From: Desertivirga arenae
GTDB lineage: Bacteria; Bacteroidota; Bacteroidia; Sphingobacteriales; Sphingobacteriaceae
Reading direction: 5' to 3'
DNA length: 64,000 bases
Assembly (NCBI RefSeq): GCF_017355785.1
Contig: NZ_JAFEWE010000001.1
Span: 496,001-560,000, forward strand
The notes beneath the pieces were generated by a model. It saw only the letters and a list, made by a program, of their open reading frames with translations, did no database searches and was not told the DNA's origin. Below, piece after piece: positions 44,549-53,252 of the stretch. Numbering within the stretch: position 1 is the first letter of the stretch; the number at the start of each line of letters is the position of its first letter. Both the position numbers and the translations under genes were made by a program.

Positions 44549-46954
44549 ATGAACAAGCCCATCAACCGAAAGCACCTTGTAATTATACTATCTATATTAC
44601 TGAATTATATTTCATATTCTGCTGTTAAGGCACAGGTGGTAACTTTCAAAGTATCTGGTTCAATTGCTGATTCCGCTAGTAAAAAATCGCTTCCTTTTCT
44701 AAGCGTCAGTCTGATTAAAACCAATACCACGACGGCAAAAACATCGCAGAGTGATGCCAGGGGATATTTTAAGTTTGAGAATATTAACGTAGGTTACTAT
44801 CAACTTTTAATAAAAGGGATAGGTATACGAACAATTCGACTGAATCTGCAAGTGAAGGATCAGGATTACGAACTGGGACAAATTCTAGTTGAAAAAGCAA
44901 GCACCGATCTTAAGGAAGTAACCATTACCGGCAGCAAGCCTTTAATTAAGCAGGAGTTGGACCGCATAATTTATGACCTCGAGGGAGATCCGGAAAGCAA
45001 ATCAAACAGTGTTCTGGAGATGCTGCCCCGTGTGCCTTTTCTTTCGCTCGACGCCAACCAGAACATTCTGTTACAAGGAAGTGGTAGCTATAAAATATTA
45101 ATTAATGGAAAGCCCTCGGGAATGATGGAACGTAATGCTAAGGATGTCTTGCGAAGCATGCCGGCTTCCTCTATTCTTAGGGTAGAGGTTATCACTACTC
45201 CTCCAGCCAAGTATGATGCAGAAGGTTTAGCCGGATTAATAAACATCGTTACGAAAAAAAGGGCAGACGATGGTTATAATGGCAGCGTAAATGCGAAACT
45301 CCGCTACCCTGCAGGAGGTCCGGGACTTGGCGGATCCTTTGCCTATAAGCAGAACAAATTTGCACTTTCCAGCATTGCAGGTGCTTCGCTTAACAACACT
45401 CCGGAAAATACTAGTTCAGTAAAACGCATGACTGGAACAATTCAGCCATCTTACCTCGACCAAAATAATTATCGGAGCTCAAAGAGCAATACGGCTTACT
45501 TCGGTAGCGAATTCAGCTATGAATTTGATAAGTACAACCTTATTTCTGCACAAGTAAACATCAGTGAGAACCAGAATATTGGCCGTGGCCGGCAGCTTTC
45601 ACGAAGAACCGGGGCAGAGAAGTTTATGGAATTGGAGACGAACAATAAAAAAAATGAAAAGGCTGGCTCGGCTGATCTTTCATTAGACTATCAGAGAGCT
45701 TTCAGGAATTCTAAAGAGCGAATGTTGTTCCTTTCTTATCGTTTTATGGGAAACAGAAATAATTCATGGACTGATCTGGATAGCCTTCTCCTAAATGTAA
45801 ACTCAAACACCTTTACCCAAAATAACCTGGGTCTGCTTTCGGAACATTCTATCCAGGGTGATTATGCGCAGACTATCAGGAAAGTGACTATTGAAACTGG
45901 ATTGAAAGGTATTTTACGAAATAACACGAGTACTTTTAGCACTTCGTTAAGCGATGCTGACTTGGGTTCGAGGAATGATTTTGAGAATACTCAGACTATC
46001 CTGTCATTCTATAACTCCCTTCAATATAAATACAAAAGCTGGGGTTTAAAAGCAGGCTTCAGACTGGAGCAAACCTTAATTGACGCAAGTTTTGAGGGTG
46101 AAGAACCTAAGTTGCGCCGCTCCTATTTAAGCTTTATTCCATCAGTAATCCTCGGAAGAAAATTGAGTAGTATTGCTAATCTTAGCCTAAGCTATACTAC
46201 GAGAGTTCAGCGTCCGGGCATATCGCAGCTTAATCCCTTTGTTGACCGCTCCAATCCTGAATTTGTATCTTCTGGCAATCCCAACCTTGGTAGTGGGTAT
46301 ACACATGTATTTAAAATCGATTATACCCATAATGAAAGGGCTAATTGGAATATTAGCCTGGGATCATTATTCTTCCGTAATATGATCGGGCAGGTTTCGC
46401 AGTTCGATGAGCAGAACCAGGTAACACTCACTACTTTCGAAAACACCAGTACCGCAAATCTGTACAAGATCAACATCTTTCTTAATTATCCTCTGTCTAA
46501 ATTGCTACGACTCACTCTTAATTCAGACATTAGATACATTAGTGCGGAATTTTACAGGAACTCTGAACTAATCAGGAATGAAGCCTTTCTCCAATACCTG
46601 AACCTGAACGGTAACTATAGTCTTAGTTCCGGTTTACGGTTGAACGCAGGATTCACCTATAACAGCAAGGGCTTCTCCTCGGTCCAAACCAGGACTAATG
46701 GCTATACAGCAACTTCTTTTGGAATTTCTAAAGATCTATTGCAAAAGAAATTGTCAATTTCAGCTAATGTTAGCAACCCTTTCAACAAATTCAGATTTAA
46801 CCGAGAAGAGATTAATGAAACAGGCTTCTGGCAATTAAAGCGCCAACAGACGTACTATAGGTCCTTGAATACCAGTATTAACTATCGTTTCGGAAAACTA
46901 AAGGAATCAGTAAAGAAGAGTAAAAAAGGTATTACGAATGACGATTTAAACTGA
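44549..46954 (+). CDS. TonB-receptor-like outer-membrane beta-barrel protein
   Basis: 801 aa. Signal peptide to about 29, carboxypeptidase-regulatory-like beta-sandwich (about 33-110), plug-like domain about 115-220 (TDLKEVTITGSKPLI, ILINGKPSGM, SILRVEVITTPPAKYDAEG) and an OMP_b-brl_3-type barrel. No C-terminal Phe as last residue; the chain ends in a charged tail KKSKKGITNDDLN after the barrel strand. Such proteins commonly neighbour LytS/LytTR pairs, as here. Ligand unknown. Confidence 0.9.
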   Translation: MNKPINRKHLVIILSILLNYISYSAVKAQVVTFKVSGSIADSASKKSLPFLSVSLIKTNTTTAKTSQSDARGYFKFENINVGYYQLLIKGIGIRTIRLNLQVKDQDYELGQILVEKASTDLKEVTITGSKPLIKQELDRIIYDLEGDPESKSNSVLEMLPRVPFLSLDANQNILLQGSGSYKILINGKPSGMMERNAKDVLRSMPASSILRVEVITTPPAKYDAEGLAGLINIVTKKRADDGYNGSVNAKLRYPAGGPGLGGSFAYKQNKFALSSIAGASLNNTPENTSSVKRMTGTIQPSYLDQNNYRSSKSNTAYFGSEFSYEFDKYNLISAQVNISENQNIGRGRQLSRRTGAEKFMELETNNKKNEKAGSADLSLDYQRAFRNSKERMLFLSYRFMGNRNNSWTDLDSLLLNVNSNTFTQNNLGLLSEHSIQGDYAQTIRKVTIETGLKGILRNNTSTFSTSLSDADLGSRNDFENTQTILSFYNSLQYKYKSWGLKAGFRLEQTLIDASFEGEEPKLRRSYLSFIPSVILGRKLSSIANLSLSYTTRVQRPGISQLNPFVDRSNPEFVSSGNPNLGSGYTHVFKIDYTHNERANWNISLGSLFFRNMIGQVSQFDEQNQVTLTTFENTSTANLYKINIFLNYPLSKLLRLTLNSDIRYISAEFYRNSELIRNEAFLQYLNLNGNYSLSSGLRLNAGFTYNSKGFSSVQTRTNGYTATSFGISKDLLQKKLSISANVSNPFNKFRFNREEINETGFWQLKRQQTYYRSLNTSINYRFGKLKESVKKSKKGITNDDLN

Positions 46955-47044
46955 GGATTGCTGTATTTATACGCTTAACATTTGGCTTGGCACTAAAAGA
47001 ATAACATATTTGTGTAACACCAAACCAACCCTTTCCTGTAACCA

Positions 47045-48334
47045 ATGAATAAACTGCTTCTGTTCCTTCTGTTGAGCTTTTGCTCCTGCTTATTATTAGC
47101 ACAACAACCTGTGCCAGTTAAACCCAGGATTCTGGTAAGTACTGATATTGGCGGCACTGACCCAGATGACAACCAGTCGATGGCGCACCTGCTGATGTAT
47201 AGTGATAAGTTCAACATTGAAGGACTTGTTTCTTCACCCTCCTACGGTGATGGCACCAAGGGGGAAATTCTGCGTATGATCGATCTATACGAGAAAGACT
47301 TACCAAAATTAAAAAAACATCAGAACGGACTTTTGGAACCTGATTATTTGAGATCAGTTACGAAGCAGGGAAAACATGGAAGGGCCGCCTACCCGGGGTT
47401 TAGTAAAGCAACAGAGGGTTCGGAATGGATTATTAAATGCGCAAAAAAGAAAAGTGATCAACCTCTATGGATCCTGGGCTGGGGTGGATTAGAAGACATA
47501 GCCCAGGCATTACATGATGCTCCGGAAATCCAGAAGAATATAAAGATTTACTGGATTGGTGGTCCAAATAAAAAATGGAGTGCAAACAGTTACGATTATA
47601 TAGCGAAGACCTTTCCAAACCTCTGGTTCATTGAGGTCAACTCATCCTATTACGGCTTCTTTTCCAATAGCAATATCCCTGACAGTGTTAATACTAGCAA
47701 TTACCATGATAAGTATATTCTCGGAGCTGGCAACCTGGGTAGGGACTTTAAAAGCTATTACCAGGGAGAAGTAAAAATGGGAGATACTCCTTCCCTGCTG
47801 TATATGATGGATGGCGATCCTGAAAACCCGGCACGTGAAAGCTGGGGCGGAAGTTTTGATAAGACAAATCGTAGTTCGAGGGTAATATACAACCGGCCAA
47901 CCACCGCTGCAGATACGGTTGCTTTTTGTTCAATGGTTGAATTCAACTTCAAGGGCCCTGAAACTAACATTCCTGCCGACTCTGTATGCTTCTGGATGGA
48001 AACTCCTTATAAGACATCTGTTCAAAAGTGGCCAGGTTACTATCTTGGAAACGGAGTATACGGACTAAAATATGTCCCCAAACAAGCGGAACTAATTAAT
48101 TACCGCTTTAACTCTACGATTCCTGGTTTGCAATTAGGCGAAGGAAAATTAGTTGTTACTAATAAATGGCCAGGTAAAAGCCATCCCACTGATTACAAAC
48201 TCGGTTCCAACTGGTATACTGACAAGTCGGGCGAGCAATTCTATGATGGAAAAATACAAGGAGGAAAGACTGTTTCCAAATGGAGAGAAGCTATATTAGC
48301 GGACTGGGCGAAACGATGGAGTTGGTTAAAATAA
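47045..48334 (+). CDS. Secreted DUF1593 nucleoside-hydrolase-like protein
   Basis: 429 aa. Signal peptide MNKLLLFLLLSFCSCLLLAQ, then PRILVSTDIGGTDPDDNQSMAHLLMYSD, the metal-site start of the nucleoside-hydrolase fold as seen in the Sde182-type cellulose-associated family (DUF1593). GLVSSPSYGDGTKGE and the WILGWGGLEDIAQAL segment follow. Probably a periplasmic or secreted glycoside-related hydrolase; the true substrate is not known. Confidence 0.88.
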   Translation: MNKLLLFLLLSFCSCLLLAQQPVPVKPRILVSTDIGGTDPDDNQSMAHLLMYSDKFNIEGLVSSPSYGDGTKGEILRMIDLYEKDLPKLKKHQNGLLEPDYLRSVTKQGKHGRAAYPGFSKATEGSEWIIKCAKKKSDQPLWILGWGGLEDIAQALHDAPEIQKNIKIYWIGGPNKKWSANSYDYIAKTFPNLWFIEVNSSYYGFFSNSNIPDSVNTSNYHDKYILGAGNLGRDFKSYYQGEVKMGDTPSLLYMMDGDPENPARESWGGSFDKTNRSSRVIYNRPTTAADTVAFCSMVEFNFKGPETNIPADSVCFWMETPYKTSVQKWPGYYLGNGVYGLKYVPKQAELINYRFNSTIPGLQLGEGKLVVTNKWPGKSHPTDYKLGSNWYTDKSGEQFYDGKIQGGKTVSKWREAILADWAKRWSWLK

Positions 48335-48413
48335 TTCCTTCGGAACCTTCTTGATTAACAGACGTATTTAGCGTGGTGCAAATTCAGGAAAAGCCCTGAA
48401 TCACACTAATTAA

Positions 48414-49391
48414 ATGAGAACTAAGATCCTGCTTCTGTCAATCCTGCTGTTCCCGCTCCTGTATATATCCTTTTGTAACCAGAAAAAGGCTCCTAAGAAT
48501 GACAGTTCTTCTTTTCCCACGTCATTAAAAGAATATGGCCTTTTTGATGGACCAATAGATAGGCTGCAGCCTGCTGTAAATGTCTTTAGTTATCAGCTTT
48601 CTTCAGCTCTATTTACCGATTACGCTGAAAAACAACGATTGATCAGGCTTCCAAGGGGGAAAAGGATATAGCTGGAGAAGGGCTCGGCACTGTCTTTTCC
48701 TGAGGGAACTGTTATTGCCAAATCTTTCTACTATCCTAACTCAGGAGGACGAAGAAGGGTGATAGAGACGCGGATCCTGGAGAAAGTAAAAGGGAATTGG
48801 GTTGCAGCAACCTATCAGTGGAATGACTCACAAGACGATGCCTTATTAATTACCAGGGCTTCAAATGTTCCTGTAACCTTCAACGATTCAAAAGGTCGCA
48901 AATGGAAGACGGCCTACCGCATCCCCTCTCAGAAAGACTGTGGTACGTGTCATCAAAGAGCTGGGATTCTGTCTCCTATTGGTCCCGAGTTGGGAAACCT
49001 TAACAGAGCAATAGTGGGTACAGAAGGAAAACTGGTAAACCAATTGCAATTAATGCGCGCAGCCGGACTTCTTAACGTGCAAAAGGGCGCTCAAATGGAT
49101 CAGGTCCTTCCCGCATATACCGATACAAATAACTCTCTGGAAAAACGAGCGAGAGCTTATCTGAAGATGAATTGTGCTCATTGCCATAATGTCCAGGGTT
49201 TCGCATCTGCACAAACCATTTCTCTTGATAATAATACAAGTTTAAATGCATCTGGATTACTACGGCACAGAAAAGCCATCCCCACCCGTATGAAAACTAT
49301 GGGAGAATATCATATGCCCAAAATTGGAACAACCCTTCCCGATAAGGAAGGGATAGATTTAATTGAAAAATATTTGAATAGCCTGCCTTGA
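48414..49391 (+). pseudogene. Diheme c-type cytochrome family gene interrupted by one in-frame amber codon
   Basis: 326 codons in one frame, with a single TAG at 48669-48671 (codon 86) as the only interruption. Upstream: signal peptide, EYGLFDGPIDRLQPAVNV and LFTDYAEKQRLIRLPRGK. Downstream in the same frame: LSFPEGTVIAKSFYYPN, IETRILEKV, haem site CGTCH (about 177), CAHCH (about 250) and YHMPKIGTT. The order matches the SO2930-type diheme cytochrome family, so the product is one protein split by a nonsense codon. It could be a recent pseudogene, read-through, or an assembly error. A fragment start (GTG at 48759) would lose the signal peptide. Confidence 0.8.
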
Positions 49392-49393
49392 TA

Positions 49394-50650
49394 TCAATTG
49401 GGGAGAAAGTGTTCAAACCAGTCCCTTATTACATTTATTAATTTGATTAGCTGGTTTTTTTCAATGATATAGGGAGGCATAATATAAATGACATTCCCAA
49501 TAGGCCTGAGCCATACTCCCTGATCGATCGCAAATGTTTTAAACTGAGCGAATACCGTAGAATCAGTAACTTCAATAGCTCCAATGGCACCAATAACTCT
49601 TTTGTCGGTGATAAGAGGTGATCTAAGATTCTCGAACTGATCCAGAATTATTTGATTAATACATTTAATCTTTTCCAGATATTGCTCCTCTTCGATCAAT
49701 TGAATGCTGCGTAGTGCAACTGCACAAGCAAGAGGATTGGCCATGAAAGTGGGTCCATGCATTAACGCAGTTTGGTAGCTGTCCCCCAGAAAGCTATTGT
49801 AGACCTCAGTACTTGCCAGGGTAGCAGCGTGTCCTAAGTATCCGGCTGTTAATGCCTTTCCTATAACCATAATATCAGGACATATACCTGCATGTTCTGC
49901 TGCAAATAGTTTTCCTGTTCGACCAAAGCCTGTGGCTACCTCGTCGAATATAAGCAGAACCTGATACTTTTCACTTAGTTCCCTTGCTGCTTGAAGATAG
50001 AGTGGAGAGTAAATATGAAAGCCTCCGGCGCACTGCACAATTGGCTCGACTATAATGGCTGCTATTTCATCCTGATGATCTGCCAGGGTTCTTTCAAGTT
50101 CCTGAATAGCCGGAAGTACCTCCTCGGGAGATGCATCAAATCCCCCTTTAGGTATATTAAGCATAAAGCCCCGGTGTAATACAGTTGAAAAGGATCGGCT
50201 AAAATCAGAATCGTCGCTCACTTCCATGGCTTTAAAAGTATCACCATGGTAGCCGTTCTTCAGGGAAACAACCTTGTGCTTTCCTTCGTACCCTTTATTA
50301 CTCCAATATTGAATGGCCATCTTCAGCGCTACTTCAACGCCAACTGAACCACTATCTGAAAAAAACACATGGTTTAACCCAGATGGAGTAATCCGGACTA
50401 AAGCATCTGCAAGATCTATTGCAGGCTGATGTGATAACCCTCCGAGCATGATATGGGAAAATTTATCGGCTTGCTCTTTTAAGGCTATGTTTAAAGCAGG
50501 GTGACTGTAGCCATGGATAACAGCCCACCAGGAAGAAATGCCATCGATCAGCGTTTTTCCATCTTCCAGGTTCATCTGCACACCCTTGCCGGAAACCATT
50601 TTAGGTAGCTCCTTCAGGTGTTTCATTTGGGTATAAGGATACCAGATCAT
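49394..50650 (-). CDS. bioA: Adenosylmethionine-8-amino-7-oxononanoate aminotransferase
   Basis: 418 aa. Class III aminotransferase with the BioA N-terminus IWYPYTQMKHLKELP, DGISSWWAVIHGYSHP, SDSGSVGVEVALKMA, IIVEPIVQCAGG, LIFDEVATGFGRTGK and the PLP Lys in IGKALTAG. It makes 7,8-diaminononanoate for biotin using SAM as amino donor. No other bio gene is in the window. It follows the ferredoxin gene by 51 bp on the same strand and may be co-transcribed. It is convergent with the cytochrome gene (2-bp gap). Confidence 0.95.
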   Translation of the reverse strand: MIWYPYTQMKHLKELPKMVSGKGVQMNLEDGKTLIDGISSWWAVIHGYSHPALNIALKEQADKFSHIMLGGLSHQPAIDLADALVRITPSGLNHVFFSDSGSVGVEVALKMAIQYWSNKGYEGKHKVVSLKNGYHGDTFKAMEVSDDSDFSRSFSTVLHRGFMLNIPKGGFDASPEEVLPAIQELERTLADHQDEIAAIIVEPIVQCAGGFHIYSPLYLQAARELSEKYQVLLIFDEVATGFGRTGKLFAAEHAGICPDIMVIGKALTAGYLGHAATLASTEVYNSFLGDSYQTALMHGPTFMANPLACAVALRSIQLIEEEQYLEKIKCINQIILDQFENLRSPLITDKRVIGAIGAIEVTDSTVFAQFKTFAIDQGVWLRPIGNVIYIMPPYIIEKNQLIKLINVIRDWFEHFLPN

Positions 50651-50701
50651 TCCTTTTAAATTTTGCCAAAGATAAAGGGTATCCCTAGTGTTATGAGTGT
50701 C

Positions 50702-50923
50702 TTATGATATTTTGATAATATTAACGGGGCAAGCCTTTGCAATCACCAGCGTGCGGTCTAAGATGAGATCATCAACAACTAAAACAAAAATATCACGTTT
50801 GGAACTAGCATGTAATAAGGTTGCCTTTCCGTCTTTCTTAGACATACACCAAAGCTCGGGTTGCATTTCAGCACATACAGCACAACCAATACATTTTCCT
50901 CTCAGATGTATAACTTTAGGCAT
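50702..50923 (-). CDS. 4Fe-4S ferredoxin-like protein
   Basis: 73 aa. One cluster motif: CIGCAVC (residues 11-17) with the fourth ligand CP near residue 65, as in single-cluster Bacteroidota ferredoxins. Its ATG overlaps the stop of the U32 gene (ATGA), so the two are translationally coupled, suggesting it donates electrons to the U32 protein. Confidence 0.9.
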   Translation of the reverse strand: MPKVIHLRGKCIGCAVCAEMQPELWCMSKKDGKATLLHASSKRDIFVLVVDDLILDRTLVIAKACPVNIIKIS

Positions 50924-52167
50924 CAGCTGACAATCTTATAGAGTTTATCACCTTTGGAAATTTTATCAGTAAGTGGCAGTGTAAGCTTTTGTCCTTTCGC
51001 AGCTTCTGACTTCTCTATTCCGTCTACTCTGAATTCCTCTAATTGCAACTCCATTACACCTTTCTTAGTACCGGTTATCAGGATAGTATCTCCTTTTTTC
51101 AATGAGCCGGTTTCTATAATGAATTCAGCTACCCGTACCTGGTGGAAATAATTGCTGCCTTTTCCAACATAAACCTTCTTTTGGGTGGCCTGATTACCAG
51201 GATAACTGGTCCATTCACCCAGTTCTCTGCCTAAATAATAACCTTCCCAGAATCCGCGGTTATAAACTTTGTTTAACTCAGTCTTCCATTGCTCAACCTT
51301 CTCCTGATCATAATTTCCTGCTTCTATTGCATCAAGCGCCTGGCGATAACATTTTGTAGTGGTATAAACATATTCTGCAGACTTTGTGCGACCTTCAATT
51401 TTAAGTACGTTCACTCCTGCAGCGATTACCTGATCCAGAATATCAATAGTACAAAGGTCTTTCGGAGACATGATATATTCATTATCCACTAAGAGTTCAT
51501 GTCCGTTCTCATAATCGATAACTTTATAAGGCCGACGACAATTTTGAGAGCAAGCTCCGCGATTTGCTGATGCGTTTTGAGTATGTAGACTTATATAACA
51601 TTTACCTGATACAGCCATGCATAATGCCCCATGTACGAACACTTCTATCCGAACCAATCTCCCTGATGGTCCTTTAATATCTCTCCGGATTATCTCCCTG
51701 GATATTTCTTCAATTTGCTTTAATGTAAGCTCACGGGAGAGGACTACTACATCGGCGAATTTTGAATGAAAGGCAACAGACTGGATATTAGTAATATTTG
51801 CCTGCGTAGAAATATGGAGAGGCATCCCTTCTTGATCGCATAATTGTATGATAGCATAATCTGATGCAATTACCGCATCAATGCCACATTTTTTAGCTTC
51901 TTTAATCAGTGCCTCTGCAAGCTTCAGGTCATGATTATAAATGACAGTATTAAGTGTCAGGTAGCATTTAATACTATTATCTTTTGCAATACGCCCGATC
52001 TCCTCCAGGTCTTCTAAAAAGAAAGCATTTACTGATTTAGCGCGCATATTCAGCTGTTCAATGCCGAAGTATACTGAATCGGCACCTGCTCTTACTGCTG
52101 CATACAATGAATCGTAGGAGCCTACAGGTGAAAGTAATTCGGGAATTTTCATTTCAAAGATTTGCAT
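50923..52167 (-). CDS. Peptidase U32-family protein, probable tRNA hydroxylation enzyme (TrhP-like)
   Basis: 414 aa; a second ATG at 52152 gives the conserved start KIPELLSPVGSYDSLYAAV. U32 core: AGADSVYFG, VHGALCMAVSGKCYIS and ANRGACSQNCRRPY with Cys residues that bind an Fe-S cluster in RlhA/TrhP-type proteins, plus a C-terminal beta-domain with KKGD. TrhP/YegQ and RlhA hydroxylate tRNA or 23S rRNA; which RNA applies here is unknown. First gene of a unit with the ferredoxin and maybe bioA. A Crp/Fnr-type site lies at 52236-52247. Confidence 0.88.
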   Translation of the reverse strand: MQIFEMKIPELLSPVGSYDSLYAAVRAGADSVYFGIEQLNMRAKSVNAFFLEDLEEIGRIAKDNSIKCYLTLNTVIYNHDLKLAEALIKEAKKCGIDAVIASDYAIIQLCDQEGMPLHISTQANITNIQSVAFHSKFADVVVLSRELTLKQIEEISREIIRRDIKGPSGRLVRIEVFVHGALCMAVSGKCYISLHTQNASANRGACSQNCRRPYKVIDYENGHELLVDNEYIMSPKDLCTIDILDQVIAAGVNVLKIEGRTKSAEYVYTTTKCYRQALDAIEAGNYDQEKVEQWKTELNKVYNRGFWEGYYLGRELGEWTSYPGNQATQKKVYVGKGSNYFHQVRVAEFIIETGSLKKGDTILITGTKKGVMELQLEEFRVDGIEKSEAAKGQKLTLPLTDKISKGDKLYKIVS

Positions 52168-52204
52168 AATCTGCGCAACACCAAAACTGCGCTTATTGGA
52201 ACTG

Positions 52205-52212
52205 CAAATCTT
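52205..52212 (-). promoter_or_regulatory. -7 box AAGATTTG of the U32 operon
   Basis: One mismatch to TAnnTTTG on the minus strand, 23 bp downstream of the Crp/Fnr-type site. Predicted start near 52199. Confidence 0.45.
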
Positions 52213-52234
52213 TGGAAAAGCTAGAGGAATAAAT

Positions 52235-52248
52235 ATGATCTAAATCAC
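52235..52248. promoter_or_regulatory. Crp/Fnr-type site before the U32 operon
   Basis: TGATCTAAATCA core (52236-52247), i.e. TGA-N6-TCA, at about -42 of the predicted minus-strand start. The core TGAT-N4-ATCA also matches the FNR form. Confidence 0.6.
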
Positions 52249-52291
52249 AAAGCACTAGAAATAGATTCCCCTGTCCCCATTGATGGCAATC

Positions 52292-52726
52292 CTATACAAA
52301 GTATTCTTCGGGAATCTTCAGTCCTTCCTTTTCATCGTTCCACAACATCGAAATAATCTTCCAGGCACCATCGCTAAAAATGAATTGAATATAATTTACC
52401 CCCCGTTTCCAGGGTTGCGGGGCGTTTGATATTGATGCATGTTCATAAACACTAACACGGTGAGCAGTATTTCCAAAAACCTCAGTAACGTCGGCTATTT
52501 CCTGAATAGAATAGAATTCAGCGTTTCCCTCTTCTATTTGGTGCATTATCGCTTGAATATAACTTTGCACGGTAAACTCAAGAGGGTTATCGAAGTTTCC
52601 ATTCACCAGCTTACCATCTCCATAAAAAAGTTCCTGCAACTGATCGATGTTGGGGTATTTTTCCTGACTGAAACAAATGCTTTCGTAAAACTTCTGGGTT
52701 AGGTGATCTATCTGAAGGTTAGTCAT
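52292..52726 (-). CDS. NTF2-like (SnoaL-type) protein
   Basis: About 144 aa. Cone-shaped NTF2 fold: helix-rich N-terminus FYESICFSQEKYPNIDQLQELF, then beta strands VFGNTAHRVSVYEH, NYIQFIFSDGAWKIISMLWNDE. Such proteins bind small ligands or act as mild isomerases/hydrolases; no catalytic residue is certain. An ATG at 52744 would add six residues. Confidence 0.75.
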   Translation of the reverse strand: MTNLQIDHLTQKFYESICFSQEKYPNIDQLQELFYGDGKLVNGNFDNPLEFTVQSYIQAIMHQIEEGNAEFYSIQEIADVTEVFGNTAHRVSVYEHASISNAPQPWKRGVNYIQFIFSDGAWKIISMLWNDEKEGLKIPEEYFV

Positions 52727-52845
52727 AATACAAACTGCTTTCATTCCTATACAAGAACCTAACTTTTTTGTTTATAAGAATTAAAAAACCGGGGAAACTT
52801 TTTAATATTGCCAACGTTGAAAGGGTTACAAAAAGAAAAGAAATA

Positions 52846-53238
52846 ATGTGCTTTGTTTATGTAATTGATGATGATCCAATCCATCAGAAAATAACCGAAA
52901 TACTGATAAGAAAGTCGGGAGCGTTCAAAAAACACACAGCCTTTCCAGGGGTTAGTGCGGCTATGGATGCTTTACAATTGCATAAAAACGAACCAGAGAA
53001 CCTCCCCGATGTTATCCTGCTTGATTTAAATATGCCTGTATTGGATGGATGGGATTTCCTGGATCAATTCAAAGATCAAAAGGCCGAGCTACAGAAGAAA
53101 ATTGCCATTTTTATTGTATCGTCAAGTGCTATACAGTCTGAAATTGACCGTTCTACACAATATCCTTTTGTAAAAGAATTTATAACTAAGCCCCTTGATA
53201 CGCAGAAATTAATGGAAATAAGTAGCCTCTGCAGGTAA
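52846..53238 (+). CDS. Single-domain response regulator
   Basis: 130 aa. Receiver with acidic DDD near residues 8-10, phosphoacceptor in VILLDLNMPVLDGWDFLDQF, Ser in FIVSSSA and FITKPL. Typical Bacteroidota stand-alone receiver without output domain. Translation from the upstream TTG at 52768 is possible but the conserved fold starts at ATG 52846. Cognate kinase not adjacent. Confidence 0.88.
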   Translation: MCFVYVIDDDPIHQKITEILIRKSGAFKKHTAFPGVSAAMDALQLHKNEPENLPDVILLDLNMPVLDGWDFLDQFKDQKAELQKKIAIFIVSSSAIQSEIDRSTQYPFVKEFITKPLDTQKLMEISSLCR

Positions 53239-53252
53239 CAGAGACTGTACTT

